From: Pedobacter sp. SYSU D00535
GTDB lineage: Bacteria; Bacteroidota; Bacteroidia; Sphingobacteriales; Sphingobacteriaceae
Assembly: GCF_017355855.1 (NCBI RefSeq)
Contig: NZ_JAFEWD010000005.1
Coordinates: 124,001-188,000 of the forward strand
Direction: 5' to 3'
DNA: 64,000 bases
The notes below the pieces were generated by a model. The model was not told the origin of the DNA. It searched no databases and saw nothing but the letters and a program-made list of their open reading frames with translations. Both the position numbers and the translations under genes were made by a program. Shown piece by piece: positions 47,858-55,924 of this stretch. Position 1 is the first letter of the stretch, and every line of letters starts with the position of its first letter.

Positions 47858-48784
47858 ATGTCTGATAAAAAAATAATTTCACTACTTCCTGCCGCTACAG
47901 AAATAGTTTGTGCCCTGGGTTTGGAGCATCAGTTGGTGGGCCGTTCTCATGAATGTGATTATCCTGAAAGCGTTCAGCATCTTCCTGTTTGTTCTTCTGC
48001 TCGTTTTGAGCCCGGCAGTTCTAGTCTGGAAATTGACAATATGGTCAAAGCATCCCTTACAGAGGCGCTGTCTATCTACACCGTAAACAAAAACCGGATT
48101 GCTGAACTAAAGCCAGATGTTGTGATCACTCAAGCTCAGTGCGAAGTTTGTGCTGTAAGTCTGTCTGATGTAGAAAGTGCTTTGCGAAACCTGCTCGATA
48201 AGGAGGCAAACGTCATCTCTCTAAATCCAAATACGCTTCAGGATATTTTCAATGAAATTGCGTTGATTTCCAAAGCCTTAGGTGTTCCGGAGAAGGGGGA
48301 AGCGCTGTTGGAGGATTTGCAGGAACGGATCACGCTGATACAACATAAATTGAAGTTTGTGGAGGCCAGGCCGAAAGTGGCGTGTATTGAGTGGCTTAAT
48401 CCACTGATGATTGCTGGAAATTGGACACCTGAATTAGTGGAGATAGCAGGGGGAATTCCAGTATTGGCCCAGAATGGAAAGCATTCGCCCTACATTAAAC
48501 CGGAGGAGCTCCTTGCTGCAAACCCGGAGGTTATTATTGTCGCTGCCTGTGGTTTTTCTGTTGAACGGACCTTGCAGGAAGTAAACCTTTTATTTGAAAT
48601 TCCCGGATGGCAGGATCTGGAAGCAGTTAAAAATAATCGCTTTTATATTGCAGATGGTAACCACTACTTCAACCGCTCCGGACCAAGGATCGTAGATACA
48701 GTTGAAATGCTGGCGGAAATTATACAGCCCAAACAATTTATTTTTGGGTACGAAGGTAACAGTTGGCTGAAGTTCTCACTCTAA
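47858..48784 (+). CDS. BtuF-like periplasmic-binding-fold protein without signal peptide
   Basis: This 308-residue protein has the fold of the helical-backbone metal/cobalamin-binding proteins (COG0614). The N-terminal half begins KIISLLPAATEIVCALGLEHQLVGRSHECDYP, the linker helix is around 140-170, and the C-terminal half carries KPEELLAANPEVIIVAACGF. The start is fixed by the promoter at 47804-47836. It has no signal peptide or lipobox, so it should be cytoplasmic, unlike true transport binding proteins. No permease genes are nearby. A cobalamin-related role is a family-based guess. Confidence 0.78.
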   Translation: MSDKKIISLLPAATEIVCALGLEHQLVGRSHECDYPESVQHLPVCSSARFEPGSSSLEIDNMVKASLTEALSIYTVNKNRIAELKPDVVITQAQCEVCAVSLSDVESALRNLLDKEANVISLNPNTLQDIFNEIALISKALGVPEKGEALLEDLQERITLIQHKLKFVEARPKVACIEWLNPLMIAGNWTPELVEIAGGIPVLAQNGKHSPYIKPEELLAANPEVIIVAACGFSVERTLQEVNLLFEIPGWQDLEAVKNNRFYIADGNHYFNRSGPRIVDTVEMLAEIIQPKQFIFGYEGNSWLKFSL

Positions 48785-48800
48785 GTTAAAATAGAAGATC

Positions 48801-49694
48801 ATGAAAAAAGCCATTGCCATTGTCGTTGCATTCCTAACAACGTTAGGCATACAGGCCCAGACAACGAGTAAGCCAGCCGCTTCCGGAAATGCCCTGCTTT
48901 GGGAAGTAAGCGGAAAGGGATTAAAAGCGCCTTCTTATTTGTTTGGGACCTACCATTTAGTTGGAAAAGACTTTACGGATTCCTTACCTGCGCTGATGCA
49001 GGCTTTCGATCGCTCTAAAACTGTAGTAGGGGAGGTTATAATGGATGGCGAGATGGAAATGGCGCAGAAATTAATGCCGCTAATGTTGCTGAAGGGGACT
49101 ACTCTTGATAAACTGTTTACGTCGGCGGAGTTCGCCTTGGTAGATTCTTTCGTATCCAAGAAAACCGGAATACCGATGATGGCGCTGAACGGTTTAAAAC
49201 CTGCTGCTGTCCAGCTAACTCTTATTAGTTTTCTTGCACCTAAAAATATATCGCCTACAAACCCAGCCTTAGACATGTATTTACAATCTGAGGCTAAAAA
49301 AAGGGGAAAAGAGGTTGTTGGCCTGGAAACATTAGAGAGTCAGGCTGCTGTACTTTTTGATGGACCTATCGATCGTCAAAAAGAATCCCTGCTTAAGACA
49401 ATCAGAGAAAATGACAGAGTAGTTAGCGAGATGAAAAAGCTGTTTGAGGATTATAAAAGGGGAGATCTGCGGGCTCTCGAAGCTGCATTTGCTGATTCAA
49501 AGGATTATACGCCCGAGGAGATCGAAACGCTTTTATACAATCGAAACAGAAACTGGGCAAAACAGATTCCCGCTATTATCACTAAAGGTCCCGCATTTAT
49601 AGCTGTAGGGGCTGGTCATTTGCCAGGGAATGAGGGACTAATAAGTTTGTTGAGAAAGGCAGGTTACACGGTGAGAGCGACAGCATTGAAATAG
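48801..49694 (+). CDS. TraB/GumN-family protein
   Basis: This is a 297-residue secreted protein of the TraB/GumN family. The signal peptide ends IQAQ (about residue 20). The family hallmarks are LLWEVSGKGLKAPSYLFGTYHLVGKD (about 32-57), the central EVVGLETLESQ, and near the C-terminus AFIAVGAGHLPGNEGLISLLRKAGY. These conserve the GTYH and GAGHLPG motifs with acidic residues proposed to form a metalloprotease-like site. Biological role in Bacteroidota is unclear. It starts 16 bp after the binding-protein gene and is probably co-transcribed with it. Confidence 0.85.
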   Translation: MKKAIAIVVAFLTTLGIQAQTTSKPAASGNALLWEVSGKGLKAPSYLFGTYHLVGKDFTDSLPALMQAFDRSKTVVGEVIMDGEMEMAQKLMPLMLLKGTTLDKLFTSAEFALVDSFVSKKTGIPMMALNGLKPAAVQLTLISFLAPKNISPTNPALDMYLQSEAKKRGKEVVGLETLESQAAVLFDGPIDRQKESLLKTIRENDRVVSEMKKLFEDYKRGDLRALEAAFADSKDYTPEEIETLLYNRNRNWAKQIPAIITKGPAFIAVGAGHLPGNEGLISLLRKAGYTVRATALK

Positions 49695-49717
49695 GTATCA
49701 CTTTTAAGTATTAATAG

Positions 49718-49750
49718 CAAGGGACGGATAGAATATTCGCCCCTTGTTTG
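49718..49750 (+). terminator. Possible terminator after the TraB/GumN gene
   Basis: CAAGGGACG (49718-49726) and CGCCCCTTG (49738-49746) form a 9-bp stem with one mismatch and an 11-nt loop, followed by TTTG. The short T run makes this moderate only. Confidence 0.5.
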
Positions 49751-49851
49751 TTATGAGCGGTTGGTATTTTTTGGTCCCAGACTTGGTCCGGAGCTTCAAT
49801 CAAAAACATCAATCCAATAAAACTAACAAGCGGTTTTATCCTTTACCTTTT

Positions 49852-50913
49852 ATGAGCAGTCTATTTACTCCTTTAAAAATTCGAGATGTTGAATTAAAGA
49901 ATCGCATTGTAGTGTCTCCCATGTGCCAGTATTCAAGCGAAGATGGTTTTGCAAACGACTGGCACCTGGTTCATCTTGGAAGCAGGGCAGTAGGGGGAGC
50001 CGGTTTGGTGATCGCCGAAGCTACTGCCATTTCCCCGGAAGGGAGAATTACACCCAAGGATTTAGGTTTGTGGAAGGACGAACATATTGCCACGCTAAAA
50101 AGAATAACAGGATTTATTCACTCACAGGGCAGTGTAGCAGGCGTACAGCTTGCACATGCTGGTCGGAAAGCAAGCACCAGTGAGCCGTGGACAGGGGGAA
50201 GGTTTTTATTGCCAGAGGAAGGCGGATGGCAAACCCTCGCTCCGAGTGCGATTCCTTTTGCTGAAGGCAATTCGCTTCCTCATGCCTTAAGTACTGAAGA
50301 AATTGAAGCCGTGATAATTGATTTTCAGTCTGCAGCGAAAAGGGCGCTTGAAGCAGGTTTCGAGGTGGTCGAGATACATGCGGCTCACGGGTACTTGTTA
50401 CATCAGTTTCTTTCTCCTTTGTCCAACCTTCGGACCGATAGTTATGGAGGGGCCTTTGATAATAGGATCAGGCTTTTACTAGAGGTAACAGAAGCCGTTA
50501 GAAGGGTTTGGCCCGAGGAGTTTCCGCTGTTTGTACGGGTATCGGGAACGGACTGGGTGGAAGGTGGATGGAGCAAGCAAGATACTGTGAAGCTGGCTGC
50601 GGTCCTTAAAGATAAAGGAGTGGATTTGATAGATTGCTCTACAGGCGGCAACGTTCCGAATGCAAAGATTCCTGTTGGGCCGGGTTATCAGGTTGAATTT
50701 GCAGAAGCTGTAAAGCAAACTAATATCCTCACTGGTGCGGTTGGTATGATCAACAGTGCTGATCTGGCTGAAGAAATAATTGCAACGGGGAAAGCGGATG
50801 TGGTATTGCTTGCCAGGGAATTGCTGAGGGATCCCTATTTTCCTCTTCATGCAGCAAAAAAATTGGGAGCAGAAGTAGATTGGCCTGTTCAATATCAGCG
50901 GGCAAAAAGGTGA
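49852..50913 (+). CDS. Old Yellow Enzyme family NADH:flavin oxidoreductase
   Basis: This is a 353-residue FMN-dependent enoate reductase, most like YqjM. I chose the ATG at 49852 (MSSLFTPLKIRDVELKNR); a longer frame from 49744 adds 36 residues not found in the family. Motifs: VVSPMCQYSSEDG (FMN and active-site Cys typical of the YqjM class), VQLAHAGRKAS (substrate-binding His), EIHAAHGYLLHQFLSPLSN, and the C-terminal phosphate-binding ADVVLLARELLRDPYFPL. It reduces activated C=C bonds with NAD(P)H; the natural substrate is unknown. Confidence 0.93.
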   Translation: MSSLFTPLKIRDVELKNRIVVSPMCQYSSEDGFANDWHLVHLGSRAVGGAGLVIAEATAISPEGRITPKDLGLWKDEHIATLKRITGFIHSQGSVAGVQLAHAGRKASTSEPWTGGRFLLPEEGGWQTLAPSAIPFAEGNSLPHALSTEEIEAVIIDFQSAAKRALEAGFEVVEIHAAHGYLLHQFLSPLSNLRTDSYGGAFDNRIRLLLEVTEAVRRVWPEEFPLFVRVSGTDWVEGGWSKQDTVKLAAVLKDKGVDLIDCSTGGNVPNAKIPVGPGYQVEFAEAVKQTNILTGAVGMINSADLAEEIIATGKADVVLLARELLRDPYFPLHAAKKLGAEVDWPVQYQRAKR

Positions 50914-50939
50914 TGAGAAGCTTCCCGGGAAACATAAAT

Positions 50940-50971
50940 AAAAAAGCCCTCTGTCCGGAGGGCTTTTTTAT
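50940..50971. terminator. Bidirectional terminator
   Basis: GCCCTC (50946-50951) and GAGGGC (50958-50963) form the core of a stem flanked by an A tract and a T tract, between the convergent oxidoreductase and L,D-transpeptidase-fold genes. Confidence 0.88.
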
Positions 50972-50990
50972 TTATTAGATCAACATCTGC

Positions 50991-51821
50991 TTATAAACTA
51001 GCTTGTTTCATGACTGCTTTAGAGAACAGTAGTTCTGCTGCAATTTTCTCATCCAGGTAGTTGGAGGAGAATGTTTTATTTTTAGGGCCATTTATGAATA
51101 AAGCGGTCTTTCCTTTGATGGTATTAATAATCGCTTCATTTAACTCGTTGGGAAGAGCAGGGCATCCGTGGCTTCTACCTAGTCTGCCATGAGTTCTTAC
51201 GAAACTATCGCTAACATAATCAGCACCGTGTACTACAATCGCTCTGTTAAGAGCATTTGTGTTGTATCCCGCATCCATACCATCCAATTTCAATGACAAA
51301 CCATGCTTCCCGATATAGGTATGACTAGTGATGTAAAAACCTAAGCTGCTCTGATGTGAGTTCGGTGTATTAGAAAAATTAGTAGCCCAGTTGTCGCCAC
51401 TGCCCCTGCCATGAGCAACCAGCGAATGAAATAGCACTTTTTTCTTATCCAAATCAATCACCCACAAACGCTTTTCAGTGCTTGGTTTTGAAAAATCAAC
51501 AATAGAAAGTATTTGCTTGTCCGATGCGGTCAAGCCGGTGTTTTGGAAGTTATAGAAACCAGTAACTGCCTTCTTGAAAACATCATAGCTCAAAGACGAG
51601 TCATCCAGGTCAACTTCGTCATAAAGGTCTGTCAGATGTTTTTCGAATACCTCAGCCGCTGTTGGTATTTCTTCAGCTGTGTTGGTAGGTTTAATTACTT
51701 GTTCTTGAATTGTTACAGGTTCTGTAGTAAACTCAACATCTTCTTTTAATCCCCATCCAATTGCAGGTAAGCTTAAAGCCAAAATAATGTAACTTGCCCC
51801 GCGGAAAATCCTTTTCTTCAT
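50991..51821 (-). CDS. L,D-transpeptidase-fold (YkuD_2) family protein
   Basis: This is a 276-residue exported protein of the murein L,D-transpeptidase catalytic-domain family. A hydrophobic N-terminal segment (ASYIILALSLPAIGWGL, about 9-25) serves as signal or anchor. A low-complexity Thr/Glu stretch follows. The catalytic part has WVIDLDKKKVLFHSLVAHGRGSG (about 120-142), the conserved H198 in VVHGADY, and the SHGC catalytic cysteine motif (S217-C220) in GRLGRSHGCPALP. Such enzymes act on peptidoglycan cross-links or on proteins linked to it, but this subfamily is less studied. It has its own promoter. Confidence 0.87.
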   Translation of the reverse strand: MKKRIFRGASYIILALSLPAIGWGLKEDVEFTTEPVTIQEQVIKPTNTAEEIPTAAEVFEKHLTDLYDEVDLDDSSLSYDVFKKAVTGFYNFQNTGLTASDKQILSIVDFSKPSTEKRLWVIDLDKKKVLFHSLVAHGRGSGDNWATNFSNTPNSHQSSLGFYITSHTYIGKHGLSLKLDGMDAGYNTNALNRAIVVHGADYVSDSFVRTHGRLGRSHGCPALPNELNEAIINTIKGKTALFINGPKNKTFSSNYLDEKIAAELLFSKAVMKQASL

Positions 51822-51881
51822 ATCCTCAGTTAAAATAAGCGTAGAGTTTTTTCGATAGTAGAACTTTAGGTTTTTGTACTA

Positions 51882-51912
51882 CAAAGGTAGGCGCTTCCAA
51901 CTGGAAATCAAA
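51882..51912 (-). promoter_or_regulatory. Bacteroidota-type promoter of the L,D-transpeptidase-fold gene
   Basis: On the minus strand TTTG (51912-51909), a 19-nt spacer and TACCTTTG (51889-51882) match the consensus fully. The leader to the ATG is about 55 nt. Confidence 0.8.
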
Positions 51913-52000
51913 GGTTTTTGCAGGTTTATATTTCATTGGAGTGTCAGAAAAGGAGACGTTTCCTCGTTGCGGATTCGTCAGGCAATGGCGGAGGTGATAT

Positions 52001-52032
52001 AAAAAAAAGCCACCTCGGAGGTGGCTTTTTTT
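52001..52032 (-). terminator. Terminator of glyQS
   Basis: AGCCACCTC (52008-52016) and GAGGTGGCT (52018-52026) form a near-perfect stem with a very short loop, flanked by A and T tracts, 24 bp past the glyQS stop. Confidence 0.85.
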
Positions 52033-52055
52033 ATTTTCATGTTGGCGTCGCCGTT

Positions 52056-53516
52056 TTATACAAGCAAATTCTTTAAGCTTACCAAGTCTCCAATAATTCT
52101 CTCGAGCTGGTCGATGGCCACTCTTTCTTGCTCCATCGTATCGCGGTGGCGAATAGTAACTGTATTGTCTTCCAGCGACTGATGGTCTACAGTGATACAG
52201 AACGGCGTTCCAATAGCGTCCTGGCGGCGGTAACGTTTGCCTATCGAATCCTTTTCTTCGTAAACGAGATTGTGATCCAGTTTCAACCGGTCCATAATCT
52301 CCCGCGCCTTTTCCGGTAAACCGTCTTTTTTAGTTAAAGGGAGGATGGCTGCCTTTACCGGAGCAAGACATGGGTGCAGTTTTAACACTACCCGACTGTC
52401 CTTTTTATCGCCTTCGCTCAAATCTTGCTCTTCATACGCATTGATCAATGTCAACAGGAACATCCGGTCTAATCCAATAGATGTCTCTATCACGTAAGGC
52501 ACGTAGTTCTGGTTGATTTCAGGATCGAAATACTGAAGTTTCTTGCCTGAGTATTGCTGATGCTGGCTCAGGTCGAAGTCAGTACGACTGTGAATACCTT
52601 CTACCTCCTTAAAGCCAAACGGAAATTGGAACTCTATATCTACAGCAGCGTTAGCGTAATGGGCTAACTTCGTGTGATCGTGGAAACGATACTTTGCAGG
52701 ATCAGTACCTACAGCCTTATGCCATTTCAAGCGCGTCTGTTTCCAGTACTCGTACCACTCCATCTCGGTGCCAGGGCGAACGAAGAACTGCATCTCCATT
52801 TGCTCAAACTCGCGCATACGCATAATGAACTGTCGCGCAATTACCTCGTTTCTGAAAGCTTTACCTATCTGAGCAATTCCAAAAGGGATTTTCATTCTTC
52901 CCGTTTTCTGAACATTCAGGTAGTTTACAAAAATACCCTGGGCTGTTTCGGGTCGAAGGTAGATCACATCAGCTTCATCCGCTACAGCACCAATTTTTGT
53001 ACTGAACATCAGGTTGAACTGTCTTACATCCGTCCAGTTCCTGGTTCCTGAAATCGGGCAAGCAATCTCATGCTCAACAATCAGATCGCGTAAAGCGGTT
53101 AAGTTATCAGCTTTTAAAGCTTCATCCATAGCGGTTTGAAGTTCTTCAGCTTTTTGCGTTTTTCCGTCTTTCTCGTACCGTGCAATTTTATCTTCGATCA
53201 GCTGATCTGCGCGGTAACGTTTTTTCGAGTCCTTATTGTCAATCATCGGATCGTTAAATCCGTCTACGTGACCAGACGCTTTCCAGGTGGTGGGGTGCAT
53301 GAAAATTGCGGCATCAATACCCACAATGTTTTCGTGCATTTGCACCATTGATTTCCACCAGTATGTTTTGATATTGTTTTTCAGCTCAGCTCCATTCTGA
53401 CCGTAATCATACACCGCACTTAGTCCGTCATAGATTTCGCTCGATTGGAACACGAATCCATACTCCTTAGCATGGGATATAACGTTTTTGAATAGTTCGT
53501 CGTTATTCTTACTCAT
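52056..53516 (-). CDS. glyQS: Glycyl-tRNA synthetase, homodimeric type
   Basis: GlyRS of the alpha2 (eukaryote-like) type, 486 residues. Class II motif 2 is GKAFRNEVIARQ with MREFEQMEMQFF. Motif 3 is in VIETSIGLDRMFLL. The C-terminal anticodon-binding domain covers about 375-486 (LHPCLAPVKAAILPL). The start MSKNNDELFKNVISH fits the family. On the minus strand TATATTTG (53531-53524) is a perfect -7 element only 7 bp before the ATG, so the mRNA may be almost leaderless; the -33 element is weak. Confidence 0.97.
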   Translation of the reverse strand: MSKNNDELFKNVISHAKEYGFVFQSSEIYDGLSAVYDYGQNGAELKNNIKTYWWKSMVQMHENIVGIDAAIFMHPTTWKASGHVDGFNDPMIDNKDSKKRYRADQLIEDKIARYEKDGKTQKAEELQTAMDEALKADNLTALRDLIVEHEIACPISGTRNWTDVRQFNLMFSTKIGAVADEADVIYLRPETAQGIFVNYLNVQKTGRMKIPFGIAQIGKAFRNEVIARQFIMRMREFEQMEMQFFVRPGTEMEWYEYWKQTRLKWHKAVGTDPAKYRFHDHTKLAHYANAAVDIEFQFPFGFKEVEGIHSRTDFDLSQHQQYSGKKLQYFDPEINQNYVPYVIETSIGLDRMFLLTLINAYEEQDLSEGDKKDSRVVLKLHPCLAPVKAAILPLTKKDGLPEKAREIMDRLKLDHNLVYEEKDSIGKRYRRQDAIGTPFCITVDHQSLEDNTVTIRHRDTMEQERVAIDQLERIIGDLVSLKNLLV

Positions 53517-53700
53517 GATGGTGCAAATATAGTATTATTGATGATTGTGCTCAGCGAAATAGTTTTGCAACCCTCTTTGCCTTTTTTCTTACCAGCCGGT
53601 GTGATTTTTACGCTATTTTATGCCCACCACAAGAAGTTCAGGGCTGATTTGCTACTTTAGCATCATTCTTGTAATCTGCTTAAAATCTTGATTCGTAATA

Positions 53701-54423
53701 ATGAGTGTAAAGGTTGAACAACTGACAAAGCTTTATGGAGAACAGAAGGCCGTTAATGAGATTTCTTTCTCGGCCGAATCGGGCAGAATCCTGGGCTTCC
53801 TGGGACCTAACGGAGCGGGCAAATCTACTACCATGAAGATCCTTTCCTGCTTTATACCCCCCAGCTCGGGCAGGGCAAGTCTATGCGGCTTTGATGTTAT
53901 AGAATCACCGTTGGAAGTACGAAAGAATCTGGGCTATCTACCGGAGCATAATCCTTTGTACCTGGACATGTATGTAAAGGAATCGTTGGAGTTTGTTGGC
54001 AGAATTCACGGAATACCCAATGCTTCCTCAAGGATCGGGGAGGTGATTGAGCTGACAGGATTGGGATTGGAGCAGCACAAGAAAGTGGGAGCGCTATCCA
54101 AAGGCTATCGCCAAAGGCTCGGAATTGCCCAGGCGATTATTCATGATCCCCAAGTGCTTATCCTCGACGAGCCTACCTCTGGGCTGGATCCGAATCAGCT
54201 GATTGAAATCCGTAGTCTTGTCCAAAGCCTAGGCTGTTCAAAAACAGTGATCTTCTCCACGCACATTATGCAGGAAGTAGAAGCAGTGTGTGACGACGTG
54301 ATCATTATTAACCGCGGGCAGATCGTAGCACACGATTCTTTAGCCGGCTTGAAGTTATCTCATCAAAATCAAAGCCTGGAAAATATTTTCTTAACCCTCA
54401 CCCGGTCAAATCCTTTTCATTAA
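53701..54423 (+). CDS. gldA: GldA-like ABC transporter ATPase
   Basis: This 240-residue ABC ATPase most resembles GldA, the ATP-binding subunit that pairs with GldF and GldG in Bacteroidota. Walker A is GPNGAGKSTT (35-44), the signature is LSKGYRQRLGIAQAI (about 133-147), and Walker B is VLILDEPTSGLDP. It is shorter than gliding-type GldA (about 300 residues), lacking much of the C-terminal extension. The gldF and gldG genes follow after an outer-membrane protein gene. In gliding species GldAFG supports motility; in non-gliding relatives the role is not known. The gene symbol is based on similarity and neighbourhood. Confidence 0.8.
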   Translation: MSVKVEQLTKLYGEQKAVNEISFSAESGRILGFLGPNGAGKSTTMKILSCFIPPSSGRASLCGFDVIESPLEVRKNLGYLPEHNPLYLDMYVKESLEFVGRIHGIPNASSRIGEVIELTGLGLEQHKKVGALSKGYRQRLGIAQAIIHDPQVLILDEPTSGLDPNQLIEIRSLVQSLGCSKTVIFSTHIMQEVEAVCDDVIIINRGQIVAHDSLAGLKLSHQNQSLENIFLTLTRSNPFH

Positions 54424-54445
54424 ACGAAATTTATTTGACAATCAG

Positions 54446-54479
54446 CTTGCATTTATGCTGGTTTAGAAGAATACTTTTG
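54446..54479 (+). promoter_or_regulatory. Promoter of the outer-membrane protein gene
   Basis: CTTG (54446-54449), a 22-nt spacer and TACTTTTG (54472-54479) fit the Bacteroidota consensus well. It lies 20 bp before the ATG at 54500. Confidence 0.6.
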
Positions 54480-54499
54480 CCGCCTTACCAAAATTTAGT

Positions 54500-55093
54500 A
54501 TGATGAAAAAAGTATTATTAACGCTAGCAATTGCAGCTTCAGGCCTGGTGGCTTCTGCTCAAACGGAAAAAGGAAATGTTCTATTAGGAGGTACTATTGA
54601 TTATACCTCGACAAAGTCACATGCTGACGGAGCAGAGGCGGCTAACGATCTTACGATTCTTCCTGTAGCTGGTTATTTCGTTGGAAACAATCTGGCGATA
54701 GGAACGGGAATTGGATTTTCTTCTCAAAAAGCCGCTTCTGGTGCTAAAACCAATGCTTTTGTGGTGTCTCCTTTCGGAAGATATTACAAAAACCTTAACG
54801 AGCAGTTCAAGTTCTTCGGGCAACTGGCAGTGCCGATGATCTTTGGTTCTGCTGAAGATAGCGACGGTGATGATCTGGGTTCAACTCAAACTTTAGGTGT
54901 GTCGCTGTCTCCTGGCTTTGCTTACTTCCCATCAAAAAAGGTAGGAATTGAGCTAAGCTTCAGCGGAATCTCTTTTTTAGATACCACAGTTAAGAACAGT
55001 GATGGAGACAAAATAGAAGGCGCAGGTGCCTCTACTTTTAGTATCGGGGCTGACTTTTTTAGTCCTCAGATCGGCCTCGTGTTTTACTTTTAA
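54500..55093 (+). CDS. Small outer-membrane beta-barrel protein
   Basis: This is a 197-residue exported protein with signal peptide MKKVLLTLAIAASGLVASAQ. The mature part alternates hydrophobic and polar residues in strands of barrel type (NVLLGGTIDYTSTKS, VVSPFGRYYKNLNEQFKFFGQL, QIGLVFYF) and ends in Phe, as barrel proteins recognised by BamA do. It is like the OmpX/OprF-type eight-stranded barrels (outer-membrane beta-barrel domain). It has its own promoter and terminator and so is a separate unit set between gldA and gldFG. Function unknown. Confidence 0.8.
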   Translation: MMKKVLLTLAIAASGLVASAQTEKGNVLLGGTIDYTSTKSHADGAEAANDLTILPVAGYFVGNNLAIGTGIGFSSQKAASGAKTNAFVVSPFGRYYKNLNEQFKFFGQLAVPMIFGSAEDSDGDDLGSTQTLGVSLSPGFAYFPSKKVGIELSFSGISFLDTTVKNSDGDKIEGAGASTFSIGADFFSPQIGLVFYF

Positions 55094-55113
55094 TAAGTAA
55101 GGAGATTAAATTT

Positions 55114-55150
55114 AAAAATCCCCGCTCAGTAAATCTGGCGGGGATTTTTT
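55114..55150 (+). terminator. Terminator of the outer-membrane protein gene
   Basis: A perfect 12-bp stem AAAAATCCCCGC/GCGGGGATTTTT (from 55114 and from 55138) with a T-rich end, 21 bp after the gene. Confidence 0.88.
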
Positions 55151-55195
55151 GTTTGGGGCGATATTTGCACTAACTTCGGCGATAGCTAAACATCT

Positions 55196-55924
55196 ATGTA
55201 TTCAATTTTATCGAAAGAAATAAGTGGATATCTGAGTTCACTGGTGGCTTATATTACTATTGGTGTTTTTTTATTGGTTTTGGGGCTCTTCTTATGGGTA
55301 TTTCCCGAGTCAAGTATTTTGGAATATGGCTACGCCGGCCTCGATAGCCTTTTCAGCACGGCTCCCTTTATTTTTATGTTTCTTGTTCCTGCCGTCACCA
55401 TGCGTTCTCTGGCGGAAGAGAGGAAGGAAGGTACCTTTGAATTGCTGGCAACCCGGCCGCTCACTGATTGGCAGATCGTACTTGGAAAATATTTGGCAGC
55501 GCTGTTAATTGTACTTTTTGCGCTGCTTCCTACGCTCATTTATTATTTCTCAGTGTATCAGTTAGGAGCAACAAAAGGGAATGTAGATACGGGGGCGGTC
55601 ATCGGTTCCTACATTGGCCTCTTTTTACTTGGTGGTGCCTTTGCGGCTATAGGCCTGTTCGCTTCCGCTATCACCAAAAATCAGATTATCGCCTTTACTG
55701 TTGCCGTTTTTCTTTCTTTTTTCGCTTTTAGCGGATTTGATTCCATCAGTAAATTACTGTCTCTGCAAACTGTAGAAACATCGATTACCGCCTTAGGGAT
55801 CAACGAACATTATGAGTCTATAAGTCGTGGTGTTCTGGATACCCGCGATCTTGTTTATTTCCTGGGCTTTATCGCCTTGTTTCTGGTGTTTACTAAAACT
55901 GCAGTGGGAGGTCGGAAATGGTAA
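55196..55924 (+). CDS. gldF: GldF-like ABC transporter permease
   Basis: This 242-residue membrane protein has six predicted helices (e.g. LVAYITIGVFLLVLGLFLWVF, FIFMFLVPAVTMRSLAEERKEGTFELL, YLAALLIVLFALLPTLIYYF). VTMRSLAEERKEGTFELLATRP is the typical coupling segment of ABC-2 permeases of the GldF/NatB type. It overlaps gldG by 7 bases, so the two are translated together. It should form a complex with the GldA-like ATPase. GATATTTG at 55157-55164 is a near match to a -7 element. Confidence 0.85.
   Translation: MYSILSKEISGYLSSLVAYITIGVFLLVLGLFLWVFPESSILEYGYAGLDSLFSTAPFIFMFLVPAVTMRSLAEERKEGTFELLATRPLTDWQIVLGKYLAALLIVLFALLPTLIYYFSVYQLGATKGNVDTGAVIGSYIGLFLLGGAFAAIGLFASAITKNQIIAFTVAVFLSFFAFSGFDSISKLLSLQTVETSITALGINEHYESISRGVLDTRDLVYFLGFIALFLVFTKTAVGGRKW

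Noticed and set aside
49744-49851. Longer N-terminus for the Old Yellow Enzyme protein
   Set aside because: It adds 36 residues not found in the family, and the ATG at 49852 gives the normal start.
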